Positions 42,433 to 55,300 are shown, numbered from the stretch's first letter. The stretch: 64,000 nt of DNA from Sphaerulina vaccinii (GCA_022570795.1 JAKUDP010000013.1:744001-808000), one strand, 5' to 3'. Program-made: numbers and translations. Notes: generated by a model not told the origin, from the letters alone.

Positions 42433-43303
42433 CTAGCAAACATCCTCGACCTCTCCCGTCTCGCTCACCATTGGGCCGAGATCTCCATCCAGTGTCCTCC
42501 CGAACAGCTCGAGTAGCATTTGGAAGCAGATTCCAGCAAGCGCAGGATCATAACGTCCTTTGCTGAGTTCGTCACGAATGAATGCGTGCTGTGCCCAGGC
42601 AGGTTCGTAGAAGCTGAAGACAGTGCCTGCTCCGTGAAGTGTCTTGCGTATGAGGTCTCTTCCGGCAGGTGGAACGTGAGTGTCTCGCTTGCCGAAGATC
42701 ATGACCAGCTCGCCTTTGATGTCTGGTATGCGTGCCAAGGAGTCGTCCTTCTTGCCTTCTCCTAGAGTTGAAGAGTGGATGTCTGTGGCAAAGTAGCAGA
42801 CTGCAGCTCTCACTCGCTTATCGAAGGCTGCGCGGAAGGCGAGATGACCGCCGAGACACATTCCTGTTGCTCCGATGCGGCCATTGCATGTTTCCAGTCC
42901 CACAAGTAAGTTGATGGAGAGTGTGGCATCTTCGTCGTATGCTGAGACTTTCTTTGCAACTTTCCAGTCGTTGCCTTTGTCGGTTCCTGGTCCGTCGTAG
43001 GCTAGTGCTTCGGGACCAGTAAATTCGTGGTATGAAGATGGTGCGGCGACAATGTAGCCATGCGAAGCAATCTGTCGAGCGAAGCGCTGTACTGGTCCAG
43101 TCACTTGGTAGATCTCGCTGAAGACGACTACGCCTGGAAACTTGGCCTTGGGATAGTTTGGAATTGTTGGGTGGAAGATGAAGACACCTACCTTACACAT
43201 CAGCCTTTACCTTAGGCTGAGAGGGATCTTATAATGAGAGAAGCATACGCATGTCGCCTCCAGCTTTAGTTGGCACATCTTGGTAAGACTCTTTGATGAG
43301 CAT
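42433..43303 (-). CDS. dienelactone hydrolase family protein
   Basis: Predicted exons 43303-43249 and 43187-42433 (61-bp intron) give 269 residues beginning MLIKESYQDVPTKAGGDMRV. This is an alpha/beta-hydrolase with the DLH triad C129 (ATGMCLGGH), D187 (FGKRDTHVPP) and H219 (AWAQHAF). Carboxymethylenebutenolidases open dienelactone rings in the degradation of aromatic compounds; fungal relatives are broad and the substrate here is open. The acceptor ..AAGGTAG was chosen because only it restores the frame and gives the conserved MRVFIFHP. Confidence 0.85.
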
Positions 43304-43772
43304 GATGCCGCAGTGCTTGTCGTGATGATGCCTGTGATGCGTGAAGTCCTAAAGAAGCTCCGAGACTATTGCGACGTTCTTGACAAGCTTCAGGTGTTCA
43401 CGTGGACAGCGTGTTATACAGCGTGGTGATGGGATGAGCTGTCAATGGTCGAGCTTGAGAGGAAGTTGTGAGCTCGTGGTTGAAAGAGAACGGTGAAGGG
43501 AAGGGACCATCCACCCCGCCGGTTCATCCCGTTGCTCCTGCCCCAGCGATGACACACTCTGTTCTCTATCATCACAGTGTTCTTCCTCTCTACTTAGTGC
43601 TCCCTCCGGGTTCACTCCAGCGAACAGCGACAACTACCACGACTCGACCCGACCAGACTGTACATTTCATTTCCTCGCCCACTGCCAGGCTATACTACGC
43701 CCGACAACGCCATCCCCTCTCCCCCATCACGGTGACTGAGCCAAACGACGCCTTCAGTGGCAGTCGTGCAGC
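43304..43772. other. bidirectional promoter region
   Basis: Shared upstream region of the dienelactone hydrolase (-) and RING-protein (+) genes; pyrimidine-rich leader towards the latter. No further signal identified. Confidence 0.45.
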
Positions 43773-45999
43773 ATGTCCAACCTGCCTCTCGCCAAAGCCG
43801 GTCAATTCCCAGCAGGCAGCAAGAGCAACTCTCTTGCCACCCAGAATCAGATTAGTCCGGCTCTTTCATCGACGCAGCAGTTCTTTCAGGACTCGCCGGC
43901 CGGGAAGAAGGGTGGCGCGTCAGGTTCGCGATCATCACTCCAGCCAGCGCCGAGAGGACAGCAATCTTCGAGGCCCAAGCACGCGAAGAGCAAGAAGTTC
44001 CGGTCGTTGGATGAGGATGCAGAGGCTGAGGAGTTCAGCATGCAGAATCCACACGGCCGACGCGGCCAACAGAGCATTACACACTTGATGCAGTTTGCTT
44101 TGCCGCCACGACCAAACGCACAGGATAGATATCATCGACACAGCTACAATGGACCGCGGAATAGGAACAGGCATAATCCGACGTGGGGCCTGGGTAGTGG
44201 CTATCATGCAGTAGATAAGGCGAGGTGAGCATAGACACCATATACGGTAGGAGTGAGAGGGCGGGGAACGCGATCTGACAGCACACAGATACATACACGC
44301 CAACTACCGCTTCATTGTCGATCCTCGGGGAGACTACCATGCCCAAGCCGAGGACGCGGATGTCCACCTGGACTGGAACAATGTCTTACAAGTCATTGCC
44401 TCGAGCAAGACTCAAAGCTCATCTTGTCCAATTTGCCTAGGTGAGCCGACTGCACCACGAATGGCGAAGTGTGGCCACATCTTCTGCCTACCATGCTTGA
44501 TCCGATATATGCACTCCGAAGACGCGGCGAACCCTCCCCCAGAGAAGAAGGCGCGCTGGAAGAAGTGTCCCATTTGCTACGACAGCATCTATGTCTCCGA
44601 AACGCGTCCTGTGAGGTGGTACGAAGGCCAGGAGAACGATCCGCCGCGTGAAGGTGGCGATATGGTTCTACGATTGGTCAAGAGGAAGCCCCAGCAGACG
44701 CTGGCCATGCCGCGTGAGAGTGGCGAGGTTATTGCAAAGGGTGATTCGATTCCATGGTACTTTGCTACCGAGGTGTTGGACTACGCAAGAGTGATGAAGG
44801 GGAGTGAAGAGTACATGCTCCAGCAGTATGATGAGGCTATTGCTGCAATTGAGCAAACGGAGAAAGAAGACGAGTTGATGTTCGGGGAGGATACGCAGTG
44901 GACGGGCAGAGCTGTTCGTACACTGCGAGAGTCGAAAGAGAAGATACGTGGTATTGGCAATGCACCTGCTCAGCCAAAGAAGCCAGCTCCAGTGGAAGAG
45001 GTCAAGTCAGATCGTCCACCGATTGAGTTTAACTCAAGCGAGGATGGAGTGCCGGACATGTATTTGCAAAAGCATGCTCGAGCAGAGCCATCGTTACCAG
45101 CAACCAACGACCAAGGCTTGGAGCAAGTGCCAGAAGATCAGCCATATGTTCCACGAACACTGGACGAGATGCGGCAACGACAGTTGGAGAAGCCACAACC
45201 GAACGAGTACTTCTTCTATCACGGCCTGCAACACTTCTATCTATCGCCCCTCGACATCAGGATTCTCAAGACTGCCTTCGGATCGTACTCTCACTTTCCG
45301 TCGAGCATATTACCACGCGTCGAACGCGTCTCCAGCGGACATGTCGTTGACGATGATCTACGAAAACGCGTCAAGTATCTTGGACACTTGCCTTATGGCT
45401 GCGAAGTTGGCTTCCTGGAATGTGATTGGCAGGATGTTGTCAGTGCATCAGTGCTTGAAGAGTTCAGACCCATGCTCGAACGTCGAAGGAAGCGTGCTGA
45501 TGAGAAGGAAACTCGTGAAGAAAAGGAACGCGTTCGAATTGAAAGAGCGCAAGAACGAGAGCTCGCGAGCATTCGCCAACAAAGACGCTCCAGCATCACG
45601 AAGAACGACGAGTTCTTCACGCCCGCACTGCCATCACATAGTGCTTTCACTGAAGACGGCGCCACTGGCTCAAGTCCGCGAGCAGACCGCCCTGGCTTCG
45701 GCAGTCTCGCGTCACCTGGCACATCACCCAGCATGCCTAGGACGATCTGGGGCACTGCTGCTTTACCAGCGACGAGCGACGCGAATGGCCTGCCTACGGA
45801 CAATCAGTTCGCCCAGCAAGAAGATGGGTGGCTACAAGGCTGGGAGCGGGATCTGCTCGATCATGATGCTCAGCAGGCACTTGCAGCCAGCATGGACGGG
45901 CTTGAGGTGCAAGCTAAGCCAGCCCAGAGTGGCAAGAAAGGCAAGAAGAAGAATAAGATTACGCTGATGAGTACGGGTGGTGCGAGACGTGGAGCGTAG
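43773..45999 (+). CDS. RING-finger E3 ligase of the RNF10/Mag2 type
   Basis: Exons 43773-44224 and 44289-45999 (64-bp intron) give 720 residues. A Ser/Gln-rich N-terminus leads into WGLGSGYHAVDKARYIHANY, which precedes the RING in this family. The C3HC4 RING is CPICLGEPTAPRMAKCGHIF, CLPCLIRYMH and, after a short Lys-rich insert, KKCPICYDSIYVSETRP. The C-terminal half includes a conserved FFYHGLQHFYLSPLDIRILK block, a Glu/Arg-rich coiled coil and a basic end (KKGKKKNKITLM). RNF10/Mag2 proteins ubiquitinate small-subunit ribosomal proteins of stalled ribosomes; this is family knowledge. Confidence 0.85.
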
Positions 46000-46209
46000 T
46001 ACGCCGGCGAGATGTTTGATATGGCTTCAAACATCGGTAAGGGTATCAGCAGGATCAATGGATCGGTATGTACATGCAACGAATACTACAACATGAGATC
46101 TGCTTCAATATCTCTGCATGAACACTGAGCCAGTCTTTCATGACCTAATCTGCATCGCCTCCGTCCAATCAAGTCTTTCCTTCTCGCATCCTGCAGAGTA
46201 GCTGTACAC

Positions 46210-47490
46210 ATGGCCCCACCAGCTGGCGAATCGACACCTTACAAGCTCGAATCCCAACCGCCTATTGCCTACCACTTCACCAACTTCATAACGCATGTCT
46301 ATATCCTTGCTCATCTATCAAAGCACTGGCCAGCCATGGTAGCTGGAACTGCTCTATCGAACTGGCGCGATCCAGACCGCATGATGTGGAGCTTCCAAAA
46401 TGTGGACAAGATCTTACCTGTCGACACAATTGCGAAAGGGTCGAAGACAACAGCTCTACCTTCTCGCCCTCTATCCTTCGAGAGCTTTTTTTTCCCAACC
46501 ATCGATGGCCGGAAGCTTGATTTCGCTTCCTTCTTGGCGGAGCTGCAAACCGACGGGCTCGTGCTACTGAAAGATGGTAATATCGTTCTCGAGCATTATG
46601 ATCGAACCAATGTGGAGGAGTCTATTCATGCGACTTTCTCGATCACGAAATCAGTGACAGGACTATTGAGTGGCATCTTGGTAGCTTCTGGAGAACTTGA
46701 TGCTGATGCTCTGATAACGAAATACGTTCCCGAAGTGCGTGAAACGTCATACGAGCATATAACTGTAAGGCAACTACTAGACATGAGAGCTGGCATTGAC
46801 TATGAGGACGGCCCAGAGTATGGCGGCGCGTGTGGCCTTCGTCCTCTTAGTGCTGGCGAAACAGCCTCGGATATCCACTCGTTCATCGCGACGTTCCAAG
46901 CTCCTGCTTCCGCTCCTGTAGATGGCCTCGCCGGGAACGCGTTTCAATACCTCTCCATCAACGCCGATCTAATGGGCTGGATTCTGGAGCGAGTATCGGG
47001 AAAGCGATACGCAGATCTCGTTACTGAGCGGCTTTGGCAGCCAATGGGTGCGGAGAGCAATGCTATGATGGCTCTCGATCGTGGTGGTAACGCTATAGCT
47101 GCGATGGGATTCTGTGCCACAGTCCGCGATCTGGCTCGGCTAGGACAGGAGATGCTCTCGAAAACATCACAAATCATTCCCGAGAGTTGGATTCAAGATA
47201 TGCTAATGAACGGCGATGAAGAGGCCTTCGCTACTGGTGAGGGTAAAGTGGAGTTTGAGGAAGTCTTTAAGAGTGTTGCGTATCGCTCTTTCTGGACTGT
47301 TGACAAAGAGACCGAGACGTTGATGGCCCTTGGTCTGAGTGGACAGTCTCTTCTCGTTGACAGGAAGAATGCACTTGTGTTAGCTCTTTCCGCCTCGCAA
47401 CCTGAGAGAACAAGTTGGGACAAAGTTCGGTCGACATTGCGGGCATTTCAGGTGTTCGCTCGGATCGTGCATGATGAGCCAAGCACTTGA
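46210..47490 (+). CDS. serine hydrolase of the beta-lactamase (class C / NylB-like) family
   Basis: A single exon of 426 residues with no signal peptide. The SxxK motif is S144-I-T-K147 in ATFSITKSVTGLLSG, and the Tyr of the second motif is Y247 in FQYLSINADLMGW. Other family blocks are ITVRQLLDMRAGIDYED and GNAIAAMGFCATVRDLARLG. The pattern is closest to 6-aminohexanoate-dimer hydrolases/esterases rather than true antibiotic resistance enzymes. In fungi such proteins are esterases or amidases of unknown substrate. Confidence 0.8.
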   Translation: MAPPAGESTPYKLESQPPIAYHFTNFITHVYILAHLSKHWPAMVAGTALSNWRDPDRMMWSFQNVDKILPVDTIAKGSKTTALPSRPLSFESFFFPTIDGRKLDFASFLAELQTDGLVLLKDGNIVLEHYDRTNVEESIHATFSITKSVTGLLSGILVASGELDADALITKYVPEVRETSYEHITVRQLLDMRAGIDYEDGPEYGGACGLRPLSAGETASDIHSFIATFQAPASAPVDGLAGNAFQYLSINADLMGWILERVSGKRYADLVTERLWQPMGAESNAMMALDRGGNAIAAMGFCATVRDLARLGQEMLSKTSQIIPESWIQDMLMNGDEEAFATGEGKVEFEEVFKSVAYRSFWTVDKETETLMALGLSGQSLLVDRKNALVLALSASQPERTSWDKVRSTLRAFQVFARIVHDEPST

Positions 47491-47658
47491 GTAACGCCCT
47501 CAACTGGTGTGAGTTGACGCTTTCCCACCTTCTCCATTACAAGGAGGGTAAAGAGAAGCGTCAGACCATCCCAGTCTACAGCTACTATGATGGCTACAAG
47601 GAGGGTGAAGAGCAGGCTGGCCCATACAACTTCACCAAAGCTACCACTACTAGATCCT

Positions 47659-50025
47659 TCACTGCTTCTTCTTTTCGAGGTCATGCCAGACGCCCCTCAC
47701 GCCTTTTGCGATGGCATGCCTTCCATCGAATATTGGATAGATCACCACTGCGAACAATGCAAAGAACTGCCACAGAATCGATACTGTGACCCAGCTCTTA
47801 AAAAACGTCCTTCCAAAGATGTAGTTGCGATATAACGGAAGAGGCCATACGATGATTGTGACCAGTACATTGACGATGAGAAACGCAATGGCGATCTTCA
47901 ACCACTTCTTGATATGGCGCAGATCAGCTTCGTCGAAAGGATGTTCACTTGTTTGTCGGCTGCTGGAGAGCTCTTCGTCGGTAGTGCCAGCTTCCTTGTT
48001 CAGGCTCTTTGCCAACTCAGGACCTTCAGATAGGATTCCTCTCACATCAACGTCCACCTGACTAGCAGAAGAACTGCTCGTCTGGCTCTTGTCCTCGATC
48101 AACTCGATCCTCAAGAACTCGCGGAAGTCAAACTTCTGCGGCTTTGCGAGAGAAATAACAACAGACAGGATTGCCGGAGTGAAGAGGGATGTCAGAGATC
48201 CGTAAAGAGCTGGCATCTGTTCGCTTGTCGTAGCGATAGACACTTCGCCGAACATTGACTTCGAGAGACTGATCCAGACTGCTATGCCAGCTGCTAGACC
48301 GACCAGAGGAGAGATTATAGCTGCCTCTCTCGTTTGCCGAGACCATAGTAGAGTGAAGATGACTGGGAAGATGCCGGAACTAGTCGTTACAGGGAGGAAG
48401 TAGAGGATCCAGTTGCCGTTCGCGCCTACATAAGTCAGTCAATGATTGAGCAGATGTGCATTCTGAATTTTACTCACCAGCATAGTTCATTGCCAAAGTC
48501 CACCCAACGATGACAACTCCATATCCAACGACACCCGCATGACTGACAGTCAGAATTTGTCGATCTGTCGCATTGCGGTTGAGATACGTCTTGTAGAAGT
48601 CGAAAGACACGATACTGCTCACAGCGATCAAAGAACTGCTCACAGTGCTAGTAATGTCCATGAAGATCAAAACCAGGATCGCAACAACTGCGGAGCTGCC
48701 AAACAGAGACTTGATCACGAAAGGCATCACTAAGCCGGAGTTGATCTGAGCTGGAGACATGAGGTCGGGATATGTCACCCAGACCGGAGTGTTCTCAATG
48801 GCTCGAGCTGAGAGGCCGATTACTGTGCCGATGCCCCAGGGAACAGCAATGATGGCGGCCGAAGCGAGATCGTAGCCTGGGACGGTAGAGCTGGTGGAAT
48901 GTCAGTCATCTGGCATAAATCCTGGTGGTGCGTTGCATACCGAACGTCAGATGCGAAGCTCTTTTGCCAAAACGCCGTATCCATCGTGACGAGTGCAAGA
49001 TTGCAGACTTTGAGTACCACGCCGAAGATGGCAGCTTTGTACGATTTGAAGGTCAAAAGAGAGCCCATGTAATTGCCTTCAACGTTCACGCGGTCTTCGT
49101 TGGCTCGCAGCTTGTCGTAGAGTCCACCGAGACCGCCGACATGCTCGTTTGTGAGGACTTTGAGGGTGAGGTATATCATGATGCTCAACGCAATAGCTGT
49201 ATGTAGGAAGTCTGTCAGGAAAGTGGCTTTCAGACCACCTACGGCTGTATAGACCACGACTAGATGGCTGTCAGCCTGATATCATATCACATACTTTTGG
49301 TGGTGCTCACCTCCAGCAGGTATGAGAACTGTCGCTGCAACAATGTGCATTCCGGTAATGCCAGTCACAAGCTGCGAAGCAGTGATGACCATAGCAGAGC
49401 AACCAAACACGTTGTTGATAAGGTTGAGGAAGATAAAGACAATGTGCCCTATGTTCCCATACCGAACGCGCACAAATTCCATTGAAGTATGTGCGTATGG
49501 AACTCTGAGCTTAGCAACGATGCCTAACGCAAGTCAGCATATATGTACAGTGCTTTTAGAGCGTAATTTGAGCTACGACATACCGAGCACAGCCATTAAT
49601 GCGATCTGAAAAGAAAGCCCACTGGCGAACTACCAACATAAGTATATGAGTTAGCAGTTGTCTTGGATGATTGACCTATACACATTCGTACCCATACTGG
49701 AGCCGCAATGCCCCACGAGTAGGCAAACACAGTCGAATACATGCTTTCGTTAATCCACATCCATCTGTAAGCATTGATCAGCACTATTCAATTTGAAAGT
49801 CGACCATGGAATCGCTTACGAGCTGAAAACAGCGCTTGCTGTGAGTCCAGTTCCGATAGATCGATTGGCCACCATGAACATCTCCGAGCGATCAGAATCT
49901 TCCTGCAAATATCGCTTCTGTATGCGAACGGAGATGAGAATCAGTATAGCGAAGAGCGCTCCTAGCCCAATGATGACTCCATAGCCAGTAGCTTGGCTAA
50001 CGAGCACGATCTCCTTCGCAGCCAT
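47659..50025 (-). CDS. urea permease, sodium/solute-symporter family (DUR3-like)
   Basis: Seven predicted exons: 50025-49820, 49764-49692, 49629-49584, 49523-49311, 49259-48941, 48890-48478 and 48425-47659. All junctions keep frame and give 678 residues. The N-terminus reads SQATGYGVIIGLGALFAILI, then ANRSIGTGLTASAVFSSWMW and VVVYTAVGGLKATFLTDFLH, the hallmark SSS/DUR3 blocks, followed by VPWGIGTVIGL and SSSLIAVSSIVSFDFYKTYL. About 14-15 membrane segments are visible. It imports urea (and possibly polyamines) with protons. Introns are 50-62 bp. Clustered GATA motifs precede the start. It is convergent with the beta-lactamase-fold hydrolase gene. Confidence 0.9.
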
Positions 50026-50060
50026 CTTGAGTATGTCAGTCGCCAACACTTTCAAGACGT

Positions 50061-50079
50061 GATAGATATGTAATGATAG
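50061..50079. promoter_or_regulatory. cluster of three GATA motifs upstream of the urea permease
   Basis: gatagatatgtaatgatag holds three GATA cores within 19 bp, 36-54 bp before the start codon, with a TATA-like palindrome (ctatgcatatatag) just beyond. Paired GATA sites bind the AreA/NIT2 nitrogen activator in ascomycetes; urea permease genes are known nitrogen-regulated targets. Binding here is inference. Confidence 0.45.
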
Positions 50080-50501
50080 ACTGAACTATGCATATATAGT
50101 TGCAGAGTCCTGAATGTGTTTTCTCATGTTCCTGTCTCACCCGGGTCGTCGCTTGCGTTGAGCCAGAGGCTTGGTCACGACAAAACTTTATTCATGGTAT
50201 GCTTGTGAAGACAAGCGACACACGCTGACGACAGGCGCATGGCAACACCATTTTGCGGGCAGATGTGATTGTGGCTCTCGTTCGTGTTATGGTGATGCCG
50301 ACAAGCTGGAAGTTTGTATCGAGCTGGTCCAGTAGTCAACCCTGACCGAGTTTGCCCGAGCATGGGAGGCGTTATGGCGTGATGCAGGATATCCAGCACG
50401 CGAAGCAATGAGCTTGAAGCTTGTGCGCGACAAGCTGTAGCGAAGTCAGTACTACTGTGAACAATTCTTATATCCTCATGATCGACGATTGGGACTCACT
50501 G
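50080..50501. other. intergenic region upstream of the urea permease
   Basis: Contains the TATA-like ctatgcatatatag at ~50086-50099; otherwise nothing supported. Confidence 0.45.
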
Positions 50502-51873
50502 TTATGCCCTTCGACCAACACATGCGCGTGGCTTCCAAACGACACTCCAGCCACCAATCACGCAACTCAAGCCAGTGAATAAGATCAACCCTCCATATCG
50601 CGTGCCATAGCCCCATCGATCTGAGTCTACACTGCCACTCTTCAAAAGTTCAACTCCAGCCAGCCCACTGACTACATATCCCACTCCTCTGGCTCCATTC
50701 AGTAAGCCATACAACATCCCAGTATTGACCGCCTCATTGTGCCTGGAAGCTTCGCTCTCGAGCTCTGTGATCCAGCCACTCCAGGTCGAGCTGTAGCCGC
50801 CGGAGAAGAATCCAAAGAAGAGTGAGAAGCAGATCAAAACAGCTGGAATACGATTCGATGCCAAGCCCCAAAGGAAGAGTGCACAAGCTGCAGATCCAAA
50901 TGCGGAGATGAACGTATTGGTTCCGGCGGACACCGAGAGTCGATCTGCTAGCAATCCGAAGCCGACACACGAGATTATGCCTGGAGCGTTGAAGAGTACG
51001 ATCATCAGAGATGAGGAGAGTGTTGATAGGCCGAGTATCTCCTTGGCATAACTTGAGAGGTAAGTCTGCGGCATTCCATAGCCTGAAGAGAAGGTCGCGT
51101 TCGCTATGCAGTAGATGTAGAACGTTTTGTGTTTCAAGAACGTCCAAGGAACCTTCTGCGGCACTCGTCGGAACGAAGAGGGCCGTTTTGGCATGATGGC
51201 GAGCCCGGCGAGTCCAGCAAGGAAGACAATAAGAGCCCAGATGCGGATCGTCCAGCGAAAGCCAAGACGTGTGAGAAGAGCCGAGAACATGAGTGGGCAG
51301 GCTGTGCCGACGATATTCTTGCTAGAGTAAACAGCACCATACGCTGTAGCCCGTCCCTTCGTGGTGAAATACTCGTCCAGGTAAAGCGTTGTAGGACTGT
51401 AGATGAGAGTATTGCCTAGTGCGGCGAGGATGCCTTGGGTCAGGATCAGATGCCAGAGCTCAGAGCTCCAAGATGATAGCAGGAAAGCGGAGCTGGAGAC
51501 GACGATCCCAACAATGGCCACCATACGTCGGTATGCGCTCCAGCGACCACGATCAAGAGCCGTGAACAGTATGGGCATGAGCAGATACATCACGCCATTT
51601 GTGGTCATTCCGATGACTCCAGAAGCTGCTGCCACGTTGTGAAGCTGTGGTTCACGGGAATAAGCTTCCTGGAAGATACCGAAGGTCATTGCGAAACCTA
51701 GCAACCATGGTCAGCAACGCCAGGGGACGAAAGGAGAACAACTTGCCCCATATTGGTAGCTGTAGGACAGCAGAGCCGAGTAGGACAAGCCATGTTTGTC
51801 TCCTGGTTTGCTGAGTCGTTTCCGGAGGCGGCTGCTCTTCCATGAGCTCTAATTGCGAACGCTGGTCGGCCAT
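50502..51873 (-). CDS. MFS transporter, monocarboxylate-transporter-like
   Basis: Exons 51873-51747 and 51697-50502 give 440 residues with about 12 membrane segments. The joined sequence LQLPIWGFAMTFGIFQEAYS is the usual first helix of fungal MCT-type MFS proteins. The intron (49 bp) starts with GCAAGT and not GT; only this GC-AG intron keeps frame and the conserved helix. The C-terminal half contains ERSFQAQ-free helices ending in VVWKPRACVGRRA. Substrate unknown (monocarboxylates, riboflavin and others in the family). Confidence 0.8.
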
Positions 51874-52383
51874 GGCTGCTTGACCTCCGATCGAATCGAC
51901 GATGTATTTCGTATGCAGCGCTTTCGAGTGATACCTAGTACATGGTAGTTATATGTATTGCTATCAGTCTTGAGTGTGGTCGGTAGGAACGCCGAGATCG
52001 GCACGCGCCCTGCAGTCTGAGGGAAGGTACGTACCTGCCAGGTCACTGAAGATCTGCGACTCTGGGTGCACCTTGAATGATCGAACTGCAGTCCAGTCAA
52101 TCACAAGTCAATCGTGTAGAACATGAAAGCGAATGATCAACAAGATGGAGGCACAATTTGCATGATGGGACGGCTGTAGTGAGGGCAGGTGAACCCTCCG
52201 ATGCTCGAATGTAGGTGAAAGACGTGCCAGGCCATCGTGTTGACACAGTGCAGCGTGGCTAGTGCTCGCCATCGCAGAGAGAGCTCGAAAGTGCGTTTTA
52301 TCCACCTGTTCTTCAATCAGCGCTTTTGCTACTCAGAGCAATTCACTTCAATGCGAAATAGTCTCGCCATGAGAAATCATGAA
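51874..52383. other. intergenic region
   Basis: Nothing supported. Confidence 0.5.
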
Positions 52384-55300
52384 TCACTTCCTGTTACGCC
52401 TGCGCTCAGCAGCCTCAAGGATGGACTGCAGATGAGGTCGCGCCTTGAAGCGTCCTGGCCTATACTCCAGATTCGCCACCTCAGGCCAGTCCATCGCCGA
52501 CAGAACTACTGCACGTGGGAACTCGTAGCCTTGACGACCGAGAACACTAAGTGGCAGCCCTTGTCTGAGTGCAGTCTTGTCGTTGCTATCAGATAGATAG
52601 AAGTCGCCGTCCTTGTTGGACATCAGCTTGATGAACAAATTCCATTCGTCATCCATTAGCATCATCCAAAGATACCAGAATAGCGTAGCGATGCGTTCGA
52701 GTATCTCGAATTCTTGCGTAGAGCCTTTAGTGCTGTAGAAAGTGAGGTGGGATGCATTGGAAGCGGCCAATCGGACTCCGGGTAGGCTTTTCATGGCGGT
52801 GCTGTGCGCAGAGAACTTCTGCCACAACTGACCAGTGAAGGTCGGATCGTAAGGTTTGACACCTGGCGATGGTCTGTACGACTTGGGTAAGTGGCCACTG
52901 GATCTGTTGATCGCTGCCTTGGAGAGCTTGTTGCTCATTCCACTTTCTGAAAGTATGTCGTTCAAGACTTCAGCAGCATGAGCGAGTCCAGGGCCTTCTC
53001 TGTCGTGTCTAGCCGATGCAGCGTTACGCAGGAGAAGAAAAACCACTTCCCATGGCGCCAATCCGACACCCTTGGGACCTCCTCGCCACGTCAGATGTAG
53101 CTCGGATAATGCCATGTTGATGCGGGTGCAGATCAGATGGAAACCAAGGTAATCGAAGTTGACGTGCGGCTCATTCTTGATGAAGTCCTCCTTGAACTTG
53201 GCTAGAAGTTCAGCTTGTGTGAAGTCTCGTCTTCTCCTTGACCTTCTAGACTTCTTCGATGTGCTACCTGGTTCCTCAGCATCGTGCATCAACTGCTTCA
53301 GAGCCGACTCGACCCAGTAGCCTTTAATAGCGCCTGTTGCCATCTCCATTGTCGCCTGCTCAACCACTGCAGTCAGGAAATCGGAAGTTGACTGAAGACG
53401 GCGATGATTTTGTATCACAAGCGCAGCAGTGGGGACCTTTGCCACGACGGACTTGGCACCCTGTGGAAGTGGGACTCCGAGTGCTGCCATGTACTGGTGC
53501 AAGAACGTTCCGGCATTGAAACTCTTGCCAGGCTTTGCAAGAAGAGGTGTCTCAGACTTCTGCTGGGCCAGCACAAATTCCATGTCTTGCCAAGTCGTGT
53601 CAAGAAGATTCAACCTCTTGGGGCCGAGTACAGTGAGGCCATAGCCAGAACACTCATATGATCATTGGCTAATTGAAGCCCCACGTAATGATACTGCCAG
53701 CGACAACCACTCAAAGAAGCTCCCAGCAAGCATGGCGAGCTCCAGCAGCTGGCCATGGGCATACCAAGATCTGCTTCGTCCACATCATGGCCACTAAGAC
53801 GAGAACTTTCCATAGCATTCTTGCTGTAGCGTAGACCTTGTGCTCTGTCGTGCATTTGGCGAAAGACGGGTTCGAAACCCTTGACGAGGTCTGAGAACTC
53901 ATTGCCGGCATGCGACTTTATCATGTGGACTCGCATTGCGTGGACCTGCGCTTCCATCTCGCCTACTCCATCGAGGTACGCATCGATAGCACAGCCGGGT
54001 GTGTCACCGATCACTTCGTACATGTCCTGCCAGAGAAATAAGTAAGCAAATAGATCTGAACATGCGAATCTGTTTCAACCTGATCCGTCTCTGAGCTCGA
54101 GGTCCCAGCAGGCTCAAGCTCGGCGAGACATTGGAAACGGGACATGCCACTGGCACACTGCTGCTTACCATATATATCTCACAAGCCATTACCAGCCAGA
54201 TGGGCAATCTGCCATTGACATAGGCTTCGGCAATACCCATACAGAACTCGGTCCGCTCGTATAGCTGAAAGTCTCCCGAGTGCCTCGTGATAGATCTGAC
54301 CCATGAAAGAAGTTCCGAGGTCTGATTGCGAAGCATGAACGCAAAGTCGTAGGCATGTGGGTCAAGGCGCACCGGTAGCAATGGCTGTTCCCATCTGTTC
54401 TTATGCAAGATCTCATCGCCATGTGGTGTTCCTGGATAGACTTTCATGTAACCCAGCATCTCCTGCATAAGGCATGCCGCAGCAGGACACAGCAGATCAA
54501 TGAAGTCTTCGTCCAAGCTTTGATCTGTCGACCCAGTGGCTTTCGGGTAGACATACGTAACTTTGCCACAGCTGAGTGCTTCGAATGAGAAACGCTCGGG
54601 CAGATGCCACCAATCTCCAAAGGCAGGATAGTTCTGTACAAAGTCCTCATCGGCAACACGCATGAGACCTAGTGCAGTCTCGGTGATGATCGAAGCGGCT
54701 GTCAAGCTGATCGCGCCAGCAGCATAGTCAAGCCAGACCTGCTTCACTGAGCTCCGACATTCGCGCAAATCCTCCATGTGGCAGAAGAGCACAAATGAAA
54801 GGTCGTCCTTTGCCGTAGTGACTCTTACTTCCTCGCCCAGTGGCGTGGTGGATGGTTCCTCCACTTCGAGCTGTGAGAAGATGTTGGCAAGACTCGAGGG
54901 TTGTGGTTGCGTGGAGTCCTTGCCTGGCATTGGGAGAAACGGTGCTACAGGCGGCCTGAGGATGGTACGAATCTGCTTCAGAGCAGTAATGAAATACTGG
55001 TGAGATTCATTGCTTTCGACATCAGAGCTTTGCTTCGTCGCATGCCATCGAGCGCTAGCCTGGCGGCCATCGATGACTGCCTCGAGCAGTGCAAGAATCG
55101 CTTGAGGAACGTCCGGCTTATGTCCTTGGCTTCGCTGCTGGGCATCGCGTAGGGAGACCGCGTAGCTGATCAGCTCCCGTGTAGTGACCTGCCCGCTAGC
55201 AGTGATGGTTGGCTGAGTTCTCGTTCGCCGAGAGGCGTTGTCGTTATCCAAGTCACGACAGTCTCGAGCCGTACGTGTCAGCCAGTCAGTGAACCTATCC

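Noticed and set aside
44948..45967. 339-codon + strand frame inside the RNF10-like gene
   Set aside because: It is an alternative frame of a well-supported RING-protein exon.
47537..47615. Imperfect 20-bp direct repeat (ttacaaggagggtaaagag / ctacaaggagggtgaagag) between convergent genes
   Set aside because: Short and imperfect; no function can be supported.
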